From Herbaspirillum sp. ST 5-3 (GTDB taxonomy: Bacteria; Pseudomonadota; Gammaproteobacteria; Burkholderiales; Burkholderiaceae_D): DNA of 64,000 bases. This document shows positions 25,015 through 37,267 of the stretch, one piece after another. The notes below the pieces were generated by a model. That model was not told where the DNA came from and made no database searches. It saw only the letters and a list, made by a program, of their open reading frames with translations. A program made the position numbers and the translations under genes. The DNA lies in contig NZ_STGI01000019.1 in NCBI RefSeq assembly GCF_004804275.1, positions 1 to 64,000 of the forward strand, written 5' to 3'. Positions within the stretch are counted from its first letter, which is position 1; every line of letters begins with the position of its first letter.

Positions 25015-25636
25015 AGTTGCTGGAGCGGGCCAGCGATGTCTTTGCGACGATGGCATCAGGCGAAGCTGCTGGGAATCTCGCGTCCCGACCGTGTATTACC
25101 TTCCCAAGGCGGAAATGGAAGCTGGTCTGGCGGTGATGCGCAACATCCACGAATTGCATCTGAAACGGCCATCTGCTGGTGCACGGATGTTGCGCGACAT
25201 GTTGCGGCGGGACGCCTTTCAGGTCGACCGCAAGCACGCGGCTATGCTGATGGCAAGGGCCGGTATCCAGGCGCTTTATCGCAAGCCCAACAGGAGCAAA
25301 CGCCAGGCCGCACATACAGCGTATCCATACCTGTTGCGCAACCTGAGAATCGACCGGCCGAATCAAGTCCAGGCAACGGATGTGACAGATGCGCCAATGA
25401 ACCGCAGCTTCGTCTGCAAGGGCTGCTGGCGCGACAACGTGTTCGTTGAATGGCTATGGAAATCTGTGAAATAGGAGGCAATCTATTCGCCCACTTTCGA
25501 AACCGTTACCCAAGCCCGGCAGTCGCTGGTCAGGTATTTCGATTTATATAACCGGGAGCATCCTCTTTCCAGTCTTGACGCCAAGACGCCCGATGAGGCC
25601 CACTTCAAGTCGCTGTCTCAACGACAGGCAGCTTAA
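25015..25636 (+). pseudogene. Decayed IS3-family transposase (orfB) remnant
   Basis: Recognisable pieces: 'SLRRWHQAKLLGISR', then after a frame change near 25082 'TVYYLPKAEMEAGLAVMRNI', 'IHELHLKRPSAGARMLRDML', 'ALYRKPNRSKRQ' and 'PYLLRNLRIDRPNQVQATDV'. After NRSFV the catalytic core is deleted and the frame resumes at WRDNVFVEWLWKSVK, hits TAG at 25472-25474 where IS3 transposases have Tyr, and continues 'RYFDLYNREHPLSSLDAKTP' to a TAA at 25636. One frameshift, one large deletion and one stop: dead. It sits just upstream of the CHAT operon. Confidence 0.8.
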
Positions 25637-25685
25637 TTCGCAGAGATCATTGGCTTAAGCTTCACTCTTTCACAAATACGACAGC

Positions 25686-25713
25686 AAAAAGGGCTAACCA
25701 GATTGGTTAGCCC
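25686..25713 (-). terminator. Intrinsic terminator of gyrB
   Basis: On the minus strand GGGCTAACCA and TGGTTAGCCC form a perfect 10-bp stem with a 3-base loop followed by TTTTTGC, about 130 bp after the gyrB stop. Right next to it (plus strand) lies a threefold tandem TCGCTCTTTTC-like repeat to about 25743. Confidence 0.85.
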
Positions 25714-25844
25714 TCGCTCTTTTCTCGCTCTTTTCTCGCTTTTTACCAGACCTATGTAGGCCAGTCGCGTTAACTATGACCGCCTGGTCGCACGATTGTG
25801 GCGCCAATCGCAATTACGCTGGCGCCTTACGGCTACGAGTCAAC

Positions 25845-28505
<2,661 letters not shown>

Positions 28506-28517
28506 TTATCAAACAAA

Positions 28518-29621
28518 TCAAATACGCATCGGCATCACGACATACTTGAAGTCTGCGTTTTCCGGTACGGTGATCAGCGCCGATGAATTGGCGTCGCCAA
28601 GGGCGATGTTGATATTGTCGCCCTTGAGGTTGTTCAGCACATCCAGCAGGTAGGTGACATTGAAACCGATATCGATGCTGTCGCCGCCGTAATCGATTTC
28701 GAGTTCTTCCACCGCTTCTTCCTGATCGGCGTTGGTGGAGCTGATCTTCAGGCTGCCCGGACTGATGATGCAGCGCACGCCCTTGAATTTGTCGCTGGTC
28801 ATGATGGCCGCGCGCTGCAGCGAGTGCAGCAGCGTCTGGCGGTCGATCGTGAAGTTGTTCTTGTAGCCCTTCGGGATCACACGCGTGAAATCGGGGAACT
28901 TGCCTTCGACCAGCTTGGAAATCAGTTCGATGTCCGCGAAGCTCAGCTTCACCTGGTTGGTCGCGATCTCGAGGTCGACCGGGTTGTCCAGGTCTTCCAG
29001 CAGGCGCTGCAATTCCAGGATGGTCTTGCGCGGGATGATGACTTCGTGGCGCTGGAAATTCTGGTCGGTCTCGACCTGGCAGAACGCGAGGCGGTGACCG
29101 TCGGTCGCGACAGCGATCACGTTCTTGCCGTCGACCACCAGCAGCATGCCGTTCAGGTAGTAGCGGATGTCCTGCTGCGCCATCGCGAAGTGGACCATGT
29201 TGAACAGGTGCTTCAGCGTCTTTTGCGGCAGTGTGACTTTCGCATTGAACTGTTCGGCCTGCGCGACGGTCGGAAATTCCTCGGCGGCCAGGGTCTGCAA
29301 GCCGAAGCGCGATTTGCCGGACTGGACCGTCATGCGCTTGTTGGCGAGCGACAGGGACACCTCTCCGTCGGGCAGCGCGCGCAGGATGTCGAGCAGCTTG
29401 CGCGCCGCCACCGTGGTGGCAGCCACTTCGCCGCCGCTGCCGACATCGGCGTGCGTGGTGATCTGCACTTCAATGTCGGTGGACAGGAAAGACACTTTTT
29501 CGCCGTCCTTGCGAATGAGGATATTGGCCAGAATCGGCAACGTGTGCCGACGCTCGACAATACCACTCACGATCTGCAGCGGTCGGAGAAGCGTGTCTCG
29601 TTGGGTTTTGACCAATTGCAT
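28518..29621 (-). CDS. dnaN: DNA polymerase III sliding clamp (beta subunit)
   Basis: 367 aa, the usual length, with the three-fold clamp architecture. It begins MQLVKTQRDTLLRPLQIVSG, has 'GSGGEVAATTVAARKLLDIL' in domain 1 and ends YVVMPMRI, the canonical C-terminus (residues that line the partner-binding pocket). Located between dnaA and gyrB. Forms a ring that tethers the replicative polymerase. Confidence 0.97.
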   Translation of the reverse strand: MQLVKTQRDTLLRPLQIVSGIVERRHTLPILANILIRKDGEKVSFLSTDIEVQITTHADVGSGGEVAATTVAARKLLDILRALPDGEVSLSLANKRMTVQSGKSRFGLQTLAAEEFPTVAQAEQFNAKVTLPQKTLKHLFNMVHFAMAQQDIRYYLNGMLLVVDGKNVIAVATDGHRLAFCQVETDQNFQRHEVIIPRKTILELQRLLEDLDNPVDLEIATNQVKLSFADIELISKLVEGKFPDFTRVIPKGYKNNFTIDRQTLLHSLQRAAIMTSDKFKGVRCIISPGSLKISSTNADQEEAVEELEIDYGGDSIDIGFNVTYLLDVLNNLKGDNINIALGDANSSALITVPENADFKYVVMPMRI

Positions 29622-29916
29622 GCTTTTGTCCTTGTAGTAATTAGGTTGAGACAGTGCTTGAGTTCAGGCGAAACGGCAGGTCTGGAAAGAACCGACACTG
29701 ACCAGGAAAAACAAACGCGGAACAACCTCTATTTTGACAGAAAAGGGGGGCTTCCAAGAAATCAAAGTGTGGGGTTTTTGCCTTCTTGACAAGCCTTTTG
29801 TCCGGAGATCAGCTCCTTTCGCCTTGCGGGCGAAAGGATTGGTTTCTCTGCGGAAATGCCTTCTTATTAGGCACGCAGTCTTGTCGGGTTATCCACAAGG
29901 GCATGAGCAGCTGTGC
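29622..29916. other. dnaA-dnaN intergenic region with hairpin and DnaA box
   Basis: 295 bp. A perfect hairpin, TCCTTTCGCC and GGCGAAAGGA (29814-29838), and a perfect DnaA box TTATCCACA (29889-29897) lie here. The hairpin has no T-tract on the minus strand; it could tune dnaN transcription, and the DnaA box could allow autoregulation or titration of DnaA. Confidence 0.5.
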
Positions 29917-31311
29917 TTAACCCTTGAGTGTCTGCTCGAGCACATGCAATTCGTGATTCACTTCCGGGTTCTTGGAACGATCGGTGGCGATCTTGCGTAC
30001 CGCATGCAAGACCGTGGTGTGATCACGTCCGCCGAACAATTCGCCGATTTCCGGCAAACTTTTCTGCGTCAATTCCTTGGCGAGATACATCGCGATCTGG
30101 CGCGGACGGGCAATATTGGCCGGGCGCTTTTTCGAGTACATGTCGGCAACCTTGATATTGAAAAAGTCGGCAACCGTCTTCTGGATGTTCTCTACCGATA
30201 TCTGTCTATTTTGGACCGACAGCAGATCTTTCAATGCTTCCTTGACAACATCGATCGTAATATCTTTGCCATGGAAGCGGGAATACGCCAGGATTTTGCG
30301 CAGCGCACCTTCAAGTTCACGAACGTTCGATCGTAAATGCTTGGCAACAAAAAATGCCACATCGTCGGACAGCACAGCGCCTTCCTGTGCCGCTTTTTTC
30401 AGCAGAATCGCAACCCGCATTTCCAGTTCCGGCGGTTCGACCGCGACCGTCAGGCCGGAGTCGAAACGGGAAATCAGGCGATCGTCCATGCCGCTGATTT
30501 CCTTCGGATAGGTGTCACTGGTGATGATGATTTGTTTCTTTGCAGCAATCAGAGCCTCGAACGCATAGAAGAATTCTTCCTGCGTGCGGCTCTTGCCGGC
30601 AAAGAACTGAATATCGTCGATCAGCAACATGTCCAACGAATGGTAATAGCGCTTGAAGTCGTCGAAACCCTTGCGTTGGTAAGCGGTCACTACGTCGCGA
30701 ACATACTGTTCTGCGTGGATGTAGCGAATACGGACGTTCGGATTATCGACCAGCAACTGGTTGCCGATGGCGTGGATCAGGTGGGTCTTGCCGAGCCCCA
30801 CGCCGCCGTACAGGAACAGCGGATTATAGGAAACGCCGGGGTTGTTGGCGACCTGGATCGCGGCGGCACGAGCCAACTGGTTGGCCTTGCCGGTGACGAA
30901 ACTGTCGAAAGTGAGCGCGTCGTTGATCTTGCTTTGGTCGCGCTTTTTTGTTTCCTCGATGGCAATGTCGACGCGCTCGATCGGGTCGGGAAGATCCATC
31001 ATGTCCGGACCGTCCGCCATCGCCATGGCGGCCGCCGCAGGAACCGGCGCCGGCTTCCTGGCGACATTGAGACGGGGGTCGAGCACGAACAGCACCTCGA
31101 CCGGTGCCTCCCAGTACTGGGAGGCAAGCGTGGTAATGCGGTTGGCGAACTGGGTTTTCACCCAATCGAGCTTGAAGCGGTTCGGCGCGGCGATGCGCAG
31201 GCGGCCGTCTTCAAAATCGAGTGGTGTCAATGGTTTAATCCATGCACTAAATTGTTGAGGCGTAAGCTCCTGCTCCAGCAGTGTGGAGCACGTCTGCCAA
31301 AAATTTTCCAT
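29917..31311 (-). CDS. dnaA: Chromosomal replication initiator DnaA
   Basis: 464 aa. Domain I (1-80) for helicase and partner binding, a low-complexity linker (80-125), the AAA+ ATPase (about 135-345) with Walker A GGVGLGKT at 169-176 and [10 protein letters not shown], and domain IV with the DnaA signature '[15 protein letters not shown]' near the C-terminus. It binds TTATCCACA boxes and opens oriC. It lies to the left of oriC, with rpmH on the right. Confidence 0.98.
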   Translation of the reverse strand: MENFWQTCSTLLEQELTPQQFSAWIKPLTPLDFEDGRLRIAAPNRFKLDWVKTQFANRITTLASQYWEAPVEVLFVLDPRLNVARKPAPVPAAAAMAMADGPDMMDLPDPIERVDIAIEETKKRDQSKINDALTFDSFVTGKANQLARAAAIQVANNPGVSYNPLFLYGGVGLGKTHLIHAIGNQLLVDNPNVRIRYIHAEQYVRDVVTAYQRKGFDDFKRYYHSLDMLLIDDIQFFAGKSRTQEEFFYAFEALIAAKKQIIITSDTYPKEISGMDDRLISRFDSGLTVAVEPPELEMRVAILLKKAAQEGAVLSDDVAFFVAKHLRSNVRELEGALRKILAYSRFHGKDITIDVVKEALKDLLSVQNRQISVENIQKTVADFFNIKVADMYSKKRPANIARPRQIAMYLAKELTQKSLPEIGELFGGRDHTTVLHAVRKIATDRSKNPEVNHELHVLEQTLKG

Positions 31312-31805
31312 GAATTTTTTCTAATGTCGGAGGGGGGCGTGGAAAATGACCAGCTGCCTTGCGTCTGGCCTTCCGGCAATCTGTCCGGTCCGGAATTTGT
31401 CGGACTGTTCAGCGGAGTGCAGGGGCGTATGGCAAGGTCAGGCGGTCCACGCGGGAGGGCTATTCTATACCCGGCATGGGGAGTTATCCACAGGCTGCGT
31501 CATTTTTCCGACATAAAAAAGTCCTTGCAATTGTGGATAATTTGGGCATGCCGAGGCGCCTGGTTTTGCTTATTACCAAGCGAAATGAAGTACTCCGCTG
31601 CGCCCGACGGGAGCGCCGTTTTCGGACGCCGGAGACCCGGGTGGCGCGGCCCTTGCCGCTTTGCCACTGCCTAAGTGATTGACAGAAAAGTGGAAATTGG
31701 GGTTTAATTGCGGGTTCACTGCCTGTTGCGTCTTGTGTCCGATCACAAGACAAGAATGGGCTGCGTGATGATCCCACCCATTTTTGCTGACTAGCGAGAC
31801 CAATA
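31312..31805. other. Replication origin region (oriC)
   Basis: 494 bp between divergent dnaA and rpmH. Two perfect DnaA boxes face each other: TTATCCACA at 31484-31492 and its complement TGTGGATAA at 31532-31540, with an AT-rich stretch (TTTTTCCGACATAAAAAAG) between them. This is the classic betaproteobacterial oriC place. The exact unwinding element cannot be defined by eye, and weaker boxes may be present. Confidence 0.75.
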
Positions 31806-31940
31806 ATGAAACGTACTTACCAACCTTCCGTCGTCCGCCGCAAGCGCACCCATGGCTTCCGCGTCCGCATGGCAACCCGCGGTGGCCGCGCTGTGCTCAA
31901 TGCACGCCGCGCCAAAGGCCGCAAGCGCCTGGCTGTCTAA
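31806..31940 (+). CDS. rpmH: 50S ribosomal protein L34
   Basis: 44 aa, [20 protein letters not shown] followed by the expected Arg/Lys-rich remainder ending GRKRLAV. Standard length and composition. First gene right of oriC, in the conserved rpmH-rnpA-yidD-yidC-mnmE order. Confidence 0.98.
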   Translation: MKRTYQPSVVRRKRTHGFRVRMATRGGRAVLNARRAKGRKRLAV

Positions 31941-31968
31941 GCCAAGCGCTGCACCGCACGCTGCTGGC

Positions 31969-32364
31969 GTGGGCGACGCTCGTTCCCAAGACTACGCACG
32001 CGATCGGCGAATCGTTAAAACGGATGAGTTTTCATCCGTTTTTCGTTTGCGGCCCGTCTATCGCACCGCGCATTTCGTACTCTATGCGCGCAGCAATCAA
32101 TTGAATCAAGCCCGGCTGGGCATCGTTGCCGCCAAACGCTTCGCGCCGCGCGCGGTCACACGCAATACGATCAAGCGCATTGCGCGTGAATTGTTCCGCC
32201 AATCCGCCCTGCCGGCGATCGATTGCATCGTCCGCCTGTCTAAACCCGTGAATTCCAAGGCCGAGCCTGCAACGACCGCCAAGCTCAAGTCCGTGTTGCG
32301 CGGCGAGCTGGCGGCGCTGCTGGGTTCGCAACGCGCCGCGCCCACTTCCACGGAGGCCCGCTGA
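31969..32364 (+). CDS. rnpA: Ribonuclease P protein component
   Basis: About 131 aa. The RNase P motif is clear: 'RLGIVAAKRFAPRAVTRNTI' (the RNR-type basic helix) and 'KRIARELFRQSALPAIDCIV'. No ATG precedes the conserved 'IVKTDEFSSVFR', so I chose the in-frame GTG at 31969, 28 bp after rpmH; another non-ATG start is possible. Its stop overlaps the yidD start (TGATG). The catalytic RNA is not in the window. Confidence 0.92.
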   Translation: MGDARSQDYARDRRIVKTDEFSSVFRLRPVYRTAHFVLYARSNQLNQARLGIVAAKRFAPRAVTRNTIKRIARELFRQSALPAIDCIVRLSKPVNSKAEPATTAKLKSVLRGELAALLGSQRAAPTSTEAR

Positions 32365-32624
32365 TGAAAACGCTTTTGCTGCTACTATTGCGCGCGTACC
32401 AGCTGGGCATCAGCCCTTTTCTCGGCCGAAACTGCCGTTTTTATCCAAGCTGCTCGAACTACGCCCTGGAAGCCGTGCGCGAACATGGTGCGGCAAGAGG
32501 CAGCCTGCTGGCAGCAAAGCGCCTGTGCAAGTGCCATCCGTGGCATCCGGGAGGGCTGGATCCGGTACCGAAGAAAACCAGCGACAAACCGGCGGCAGAC
32601 GCCTGCGCCTGCCATCACCACTGA
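32364..32624 (+). CDS. yidD: Membrane protein insertion efficiency factor YidD
   Basis: 86 aa, MKTLLLLLLRAYQLGISPFL, then 'CRFYPSCSNYALEAVREHG' and 'CHPWHPGGLDPVP', the diagnostic cysteine-containing motifs. The extra His/Cys-rich tail (ACACHHH) is a lineage variation. The ATG overlaps the rnpA stop by one base. Thought to aid YidC-dependent insertion at the inner membrane. Confidence 0.97.
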   Translation: MKTLLLLLLRAYQLGISPFLGRNCRFYPSCSNYALEAVREHGAARGSLLAAKRLCKCHPWHPGGLDPVPKKTSDKPAADACACHHH

Positions 32625-32650
32625 ATTCCTGATTACTGAATAAAACGCTT

Positions 32651-34297
32651 ATGGATATCCAACGTACCGTCCTGTGGGTTGTCTTCTCGTTGTCCCTATT
32701 GCTGTTGTGGGACAACTGGATGCGCTACAACGGGAAGCAGTCGATGTTCTTCCCGACCGCGACGCAATCGGCCAAGCCGGCTGCCGGCAGCGCGCCGGCC
32801 AACAAGGCCGACGTGCCGCAGGCAAGCAGCACTGCCGCGGCACCTGCCGTGGTGCCGGGCGGCGCCGCGCAAGTGAAGAGCGAAACCGTCACCATCACCA
32901 CCGACGTGTTCAAGGCCGATATCGACACCCTGGGCGGCGAGATCAAGCGTCTGGAACTGTTGCAGCACAAGGATCCGGTCGACCCGACCAAGCACATGGT
33001 CCTGTTCGAGTCCGACCCCAATCACACCTACCTCGGTCAAACCGGCCTGATTGGCGGACCTTATCCGAACCACAAGTCGCTCTTCGTCGCCAAGCCGGGC
33101 CCGCGCACGCTCGACGGCAACAACGAACTGCAACTGGTGCTGGAATCCGAACAGAACGGCGTCAAGCTGGTGAAAACCTTCACCTTCAAGCGCGGCGATT
33201 ACGAAATCGGCCTCAAGCATGACGTGATCAACAACAGCGGCGCGCCGATCAACCCGTCGCTGTACGTGCAACTGGTCCGCGACGGCAACAAGCCGGAAGG
33301 CACGTCGAAGTTCTACAGCACCTTCACCGGTCCTGCCGTCTACACCGACGCGGATAAATTCCAGAAGATGACCTTCGAGGATATCGAAAAGGGCAAGGCC
33401 AAGCACGCGACCAAGGCCGACGACGGCTGGATCGCGCTGGTGCAGCACTATTTCGTATCGGCCTTCCTGCCGCCGCAAAAGCAGCCGCGCGAGATCTACA
33501 CGAAGAAGGTTGACACCAATCTGTACGCGGTCGGCACCATCCTGCCCCTGGGCACCATCGCACCGGGCGCGAGCGCCACGCTGCAGACGCCGCTGTATTC
33601 CGGCCCGCAGGTATCGACCACGCTGGAAAAACTGGCACCCGGACTGGAACTGGTGAAAGACTATGGCTGGCTGACCATCGTCGCCAAGCCGATCTTCTGG
33701 CTCATGACCCAGATTCACAAGGTGCTGGGCAACTGGGGCTGGACCATCATCGTGCTGACCATCATGATCAAGCTGGCCTTCTTCCCGCTGTCGGCGGCGA
33801 GCTATCGCAGCATGGCGAAGATGAAGACGGTCACGCCGAAGATGCAGAACATCCGCGAGCGTTACAAGAGCGATCCGGCCAAGATGAACCAGGCCATGAT
33901 GGAGCTGTACCGCACCGAGAAAATCAATCCGCTCGGCGGCTGCCTGCCGATCGTGGTGCAGATCCCGGTGTTCATCGCGCTGTACTGGGTGCTGCTGGCA
34001 TCGGTGGAAATGCGCAATGCGCCGTGGCTGGGCTGGATCCACGACCTCGCGTCGCCCGATCCGTTCTACATCCTGCCGGTCGTGATGGCTGTTTCGATGT
34101 TCATCCAGACCAAGCTGAACCCGACCCCGCCGGATCCGGTGCAGGCCAAGGTCATGATGTTCATGCCGATCGTGTTCTCGGTGATGTTCTTCTTCTTCCC
34201 GGCCGGCCTAGTGCTGTACTGGGTCGTGAACAACGTCCTGTCGATCGCACAACAGTGGGTGATCACGAAGAAGATCGAAAGCGGCAAGCCGGCCTGA
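32651..34297 (+). CDS. yidC: Membrane protein insertase YidC
   Basis: 548 aa of the Gram-negative long type. An N-terminal signal-anchor ([14 protein letters not shown]), a large periplasmic beta-supersandwich domain (about 60-340) and the conserved C-terminal membrane part with '[20 protein letters not shown]' and '[16 protein letters not shown]'. A Thr/Ala/Pro-rich linker follows the first helix. It inserts and folds inner-membrane proteins with or without SecYEG. Confidence 0.97.
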   Translation: MDIQRTVLWVVFSLSLLLLWDNWMRYNGKQSMFFPTATQSAKPAAGSAPANKADVPQASSTAAAPAVVPGGAAQVKSETVTITTDVFKADIDTLGGEIKRLELLQHKDPVDPTKHMVLFESDPNHTYLGQTGLIGGPYPNHKSLFVAKPGPRTLDGNNELQLVLESEQNGVKLVKTFTFKRGDYEIGLKHDVINNSGAPINPSLYVQLVRDGNKPEGTSKFYSTFTGPAVYTDADKFQKMTFEDIEKGKAKHATKADDGWIALVQHYFVSAFLPPQKQPREIYTKKVDTNLYAVGTILPLGTIAPGASATLQTPLYSGPQVSTTLEKLAPGLELVKDYGWLTIVAKPIFWLMTQIHKVLGNWGWTIIVLTIMIKLAFFPLSAASYRSMAKMKTVTPKMQNIRERYKSDPAKMNQAMMELYRTEKINPLGGCLPIVVQIPVFIALYWVLLASVEMRNAPWLGWIHDLASPDPFYILPVVMAVSMFIQTKLNPTPPDPVQAKVMMFMPIVFSVMFFFFPAGLVLYWVVNNVLSIAQQWVITKKIESGKPA

Positions 34298-34319
34298 CAC
34301 CTGGTTTCTGCAAACAGGA

Positions 34320-34352
34320 AGCCCGTGCGATGCGCGGGCTTTTTGTTTTTTG
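34320..34352 (+). terminator. Intrinsic terminator after yidC
   Basis: AGCCCG and CGGGCT form a stem around a 9-base loop, followed by TTTTTGTTTTTT. It ends the rpmH-rnpA-yidD-yidC transcript. The dispersed repeat copy C begins directly after it. Confidence 0.8.
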
Positions 34353-34495
34353 TCCACGAAAAACACGGAAAGCACGGAAAAAACCACACCAGAAAATTTT
34401 TACCGATTCAAACCTGTGTCAACGGATAGATGCCATTGAACGCACCTCTTCATTTCCGTGTCTTTCGTGGGGCACGCCGAGTGCTTTCCGTGGAC
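34351..34495. repeat. Dispersed CCACGGAAA palindromic repeat, copy C
   Basis: TCCACGAAAAACACGGAAAG and a right arm with TTTCCGTGTCTTTCGTGG and GTGCTTTCCGTGGAC enclose about 80 bp. It shares CACGCCGAGTG with the half copy near 3968-3990. Lies between yidC and mnmE. Confidence 0.65.
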
Positions 34496-34544
34496 GCCCG
34501 CTTTTCTGTTGCCTGACGACATCTCCAACCCTACAATCATTTTC

Positions 34545-35915
34545 ATGAACTACGATTCTTATCCGATTGCTGCCATCGCCACCGCGCCCGGACGGGGTGG
34601 AATCGGCGTCGTGCGCGTGTCCGGCAAAAACATCGCTCCGATAATGCAGGCGGTCTGCGGCACTGCCCAATTGCAGCCGCGTTATGCGACCTACCTGCCG
34701 TTCAAGAATGAAGACGGCAGCACCATCGACCAGGGCATCGCGATCTATTTCAAGGCGCCGCATTCTTACACTGGCGAAGACGTGCTTGAATTGCAGGGCC
34801 ATGGCGGGCCGGTGGTGATGCAGATGCTGCTGGCGCGTTGCCTGCAAGCCGGCCAGGAGATCGGGCTGCGCGTGGCGCAGCCGGGCGAATTCACGCAGCG
34901 CGCTTTCATGAACGACAAGCTGGATCTGGCGCAGGCGGAAGCGGTCGCCGACCTGATCGAGGCCACCACCGAAGCGGCGGCCAAATCGGCGTCGGCCTCG
35001 CTCAGCGGCGCATTTTCCAAAACGATTCATGAACTGGTCGACAAGGTGATCCACCTGCGCATGCTGGTGGAAGCCACGCTCGACTTTCCGGAAGAAGAAA
35101 TCGATTTCCTCGAAAAATCGGACGCGCGCGGCCAATTGGAACGCATCCGCGCCAAGCTCAACGAGGTGTTCGAGCAGGCGGCGCAAGGCGCCCTGCTGCG
35201 CGAAGGCTTGAACGTGGTGCTGGCGGGTCAGCCGAATGTGGGCAAGTCGTCCCTGCTGAATGCGCTGGCCGGCTCCGACGTCGCGATCGTGACGCCGATC
35301 GCGGGCACCACGCGCGACAAGGTGACCGAAACGATACAGATGGAAGGCATTCCTCTGCACATCATCGATACGGCAGGCATCCGCGATTCCGGCGATGAAG
35401 TGGAACGCATCGGCATCGAGCGCACCTGGAATGAAGTGAGCAAGGCCGACGTGATCGTGCATCTGCTGGATGCGAGCCGCGGACCGACACGCGGCGACGA
35501 GGACATCATCGCGCGCTTTCCGCCCGCGGTACCGGTGCTGCGCGTATGGAACAAGATCGACTTGTCCGGGCACAAACCGGCGGTCGACCGCATGCCGGAC
35601 GCAACGCACATCTATCTGTCGGCGACGGAGCGGCGCGGCATCGATTTGCTGCGCACCGAATTGCTGCGCGTGGCGGGCTGGCAGCAGACCGGCGAGTCAC
35701 GCTTTCTAGCGCGCGAGCGTCATCTGCTGGCGTTGAAGGCGGCGCGCGAGCATCTCGATCTTGCTGCAGAACATGCATCGAAGGACAGCCAGGCGCTCGA
35801 TCTTTTCGCAGAGGAATTACGCATCGCGCAGGAACGTCTGAACAGCATCACCGGCGAATTCACATCGGATGACTTGCTGGGCGCAATCTTCAGCCGCTTC
35901 TGCATCGGGAAATAG
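34545..35915 (+). CDS. mnmE: tRNA modification GTPase MnmE
   Basis: 456 aa from the ATG at 34545 ([20 protein letters not shown]). N-terminal folate-binding domain, central helical domain, and the inserted G domain ([14 protein letters not shown], '[11 protein letters not shown]', [12 protein letters not shown]). It ends FCIGK, the invariant cysteine-containing C-terminus. With MnmG it modifies U34 in certain tRNAs. Last gene of the origin-right block. Confidence 0.97.
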   Translation: MNYDSYPIAAIATAPGRGGIGVVRVSGKNIAPIMQAVCGTAQLQPRYATYLPFKNEDGSTIDQGIAIYFKAPHSYTGEDVLELQGHGGPVVMQMLLARCLQAGQEIGLRVAQPGEFTQRAFMNDKLDLAQAEAVADLIEATTEAAAKSASASLSGAFSKTIHELVDKVIHLRMLVEATLDFPEEEIDFLEKSDARGQLERIRAKLNEVFEQAAQGALLREGLNVVLAGQPNVGKSSLLNALAGSDVAIVTPIAGTTRDKVTETIQMEGIPLHIIDTAGIRDSGDEVERIGIERTWNEVSKADVIVHLLDASRGPTRGDEDIIARFPPAVPVLRVWNKIDLSGHKPAVDRMPDATHIYLSATERRGIDLLRTELLRVAGWQQTGESRFLARERHLLALKAAREHLDLAAEHASKDSQALDLFAEELRIAQERLNSITGEFTSDDLLGAIFSRFCIGK

Positions 35916-36550
35916 TTAGTAATCCGAAGAACTCCAATCGGTTCCAAGATTTAACGGCCGGGAGCAGGCAGAGGCCAATGACGGCGCGGCTCGCTGCCGT
36001 GATCGTTCTTATCGAGACGTCTGCGAGCGGATGACATCAGGGCCGGTGCCGACGAGTACCACAGAAGGCCGAATAGATCTGTGCAATCGGCACTTATGCC
36101 TTTAGCCTGTTCCGCTGCCTTCCGTTCCCTGGTTATCGATAGTTGACTTAGCCAGGATAAGGGTCTGGGTACCAGGCAAACCAAAGGTAACGTCATGCGT
36201 GAATTGGTTCATGTGATTGACAAGACCATATGCTGTCGGCTTACAGGTTGGCGCCGTTCGTTTTGCGGTGTGTGTAGGGGGCGGGAGGTCGACAAGGGCA
36301 AGACAACAGGCGCTCGGAACAAGGCAAGGGCCACTGCGCGCGTCACTGAATCATTTTCTGCTTGTATGCAAATACAATTAAGCAACGATTCAAACAGGCG
36401 ACGACCTGTGAGAGCTCTCGCTTATTGCTGTCCACCGATATCCAGTCCGGCAACTATCGGCGCTGGTCGCGTCCTGCAGCCTCCCGGCCTTGGACATGTG
36501 CCGTTGTCTCCAAGACGCGCAGTCTCTGGCCGAACACGGGAAGCTCGTGT
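35916..36550. other. Intergenic region after mnmE, no gene recognised
   Basis: 635 bp between mnmE and the membrane protein gene on the other strand. Short open frames (up to about 120 codons) have no ribosome sites and unnatural composition. AACACG-N7-CGTGTT near 36533-36551 could be a weak hairpin after the membrane protein gene. Nothing else recognised. Confidence 0.4.
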
Positions 36551-37267
36551 TTAGAGCCGCCAGGTTGCAATGATGAGGGCGGCATAGACGATTACTCCCA
36601 TGACGAATGCGGCCGACCTAAAATCCTTTGGGCTTGGTAATTCATGGCGCACAACGTTGATGACCGTGCCGCCGGCAATCAAGGCAAGCATCCCGTACAG
36701 CACCCCTTCCGGCAGCGCGAAGCCTGCTGCCAGTGCACAACCAATGACCGGCATTGCAGCCAATGCGGCACGCCAGCGCCAATGATATGCGTCGGAGCAC
36801 AGGTGCAGCAAGAAGAGGTCGTTAAAGAGCAGGTGGAGACCCAGCGCCGTGACGTAAAAGCCCAGGTTCAGCGGACCTCCGTGGGCTTCTTCCACCACTC
36901 CGGCACCCGCAAGGAAATTATAAACAAGGAACAATACGGCGAAGCCCAGGCAATCGTCTTGCAGGCTGGGGCTTTTCGCCAGATGCACTTGCAGCAGATA
37001 GATTGTTGATAATGCGCCCAACAGCAAGATGAAGAGGGTCTCCAGCGGTTCGGGCCCGAGCGGCAATAAGGCGTGAATCTTGGGGGCGCCGTATTTGGTG
37101 AGCTCGAACAGCAGATACAGCAACACGTACGCAAGCCCGGTTCCGCCAATGAAGCTGTCCAACGATGCAAGATGTCGTTGCGGCAGGCGAGTAATCGCCG
37201 GCGCAAGAGCATAGACGCCTGCGAGCACCAGGCTGCCGGCCAGTGCCGCCACTGTTTCGCCCATCAT
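36551..37267 (-). CDS. Polytopic membrane protein coupled to the P-type ATPase
   Basis: 238 aa with seven or eight hydrophobic segments. 'FIGGTGLAYVLLYLLFEL' and 'LFNDLFLLHLCSDAYHW' carry His and acidic residues in membrane segments, which recalls ZIP-like metal transporters, but the match is weak and I do not assign the family. Its ATG overlaps the ATPase stop (ATGA), so the two proteins are co-translated and may act together in ion homeostasis. Confidence 0.6.
   Translation of the reverse strand: MMGETVAALAGSLVLAGVYALAPAITRLPQRHLASLDSFIGGTGLAYVLLYLLFELTKYGAPKIHALLPLGPEPLETLFILLLGALSTIYLLQVHLAKSPSLQDDCLGFAVLFLVYNFLAGAGVVEEAHGGPLNLGFYVTALGLHLLFNDLFLLHLCSDAYHWRWRAALAAMPVIGCALAAGFALPEGVLYGMLALIAGGTVINVVRHELPSPKDFRSAAFVMGVIVYAALIIATWRL

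Noticed and set aside
36195-36640. Two open frames of 92-119 codons between mnmE and the membrane protein gene
   Set aside because: No ribosome sites, no motifs, and one overlaps the membrane protein gene antisense.
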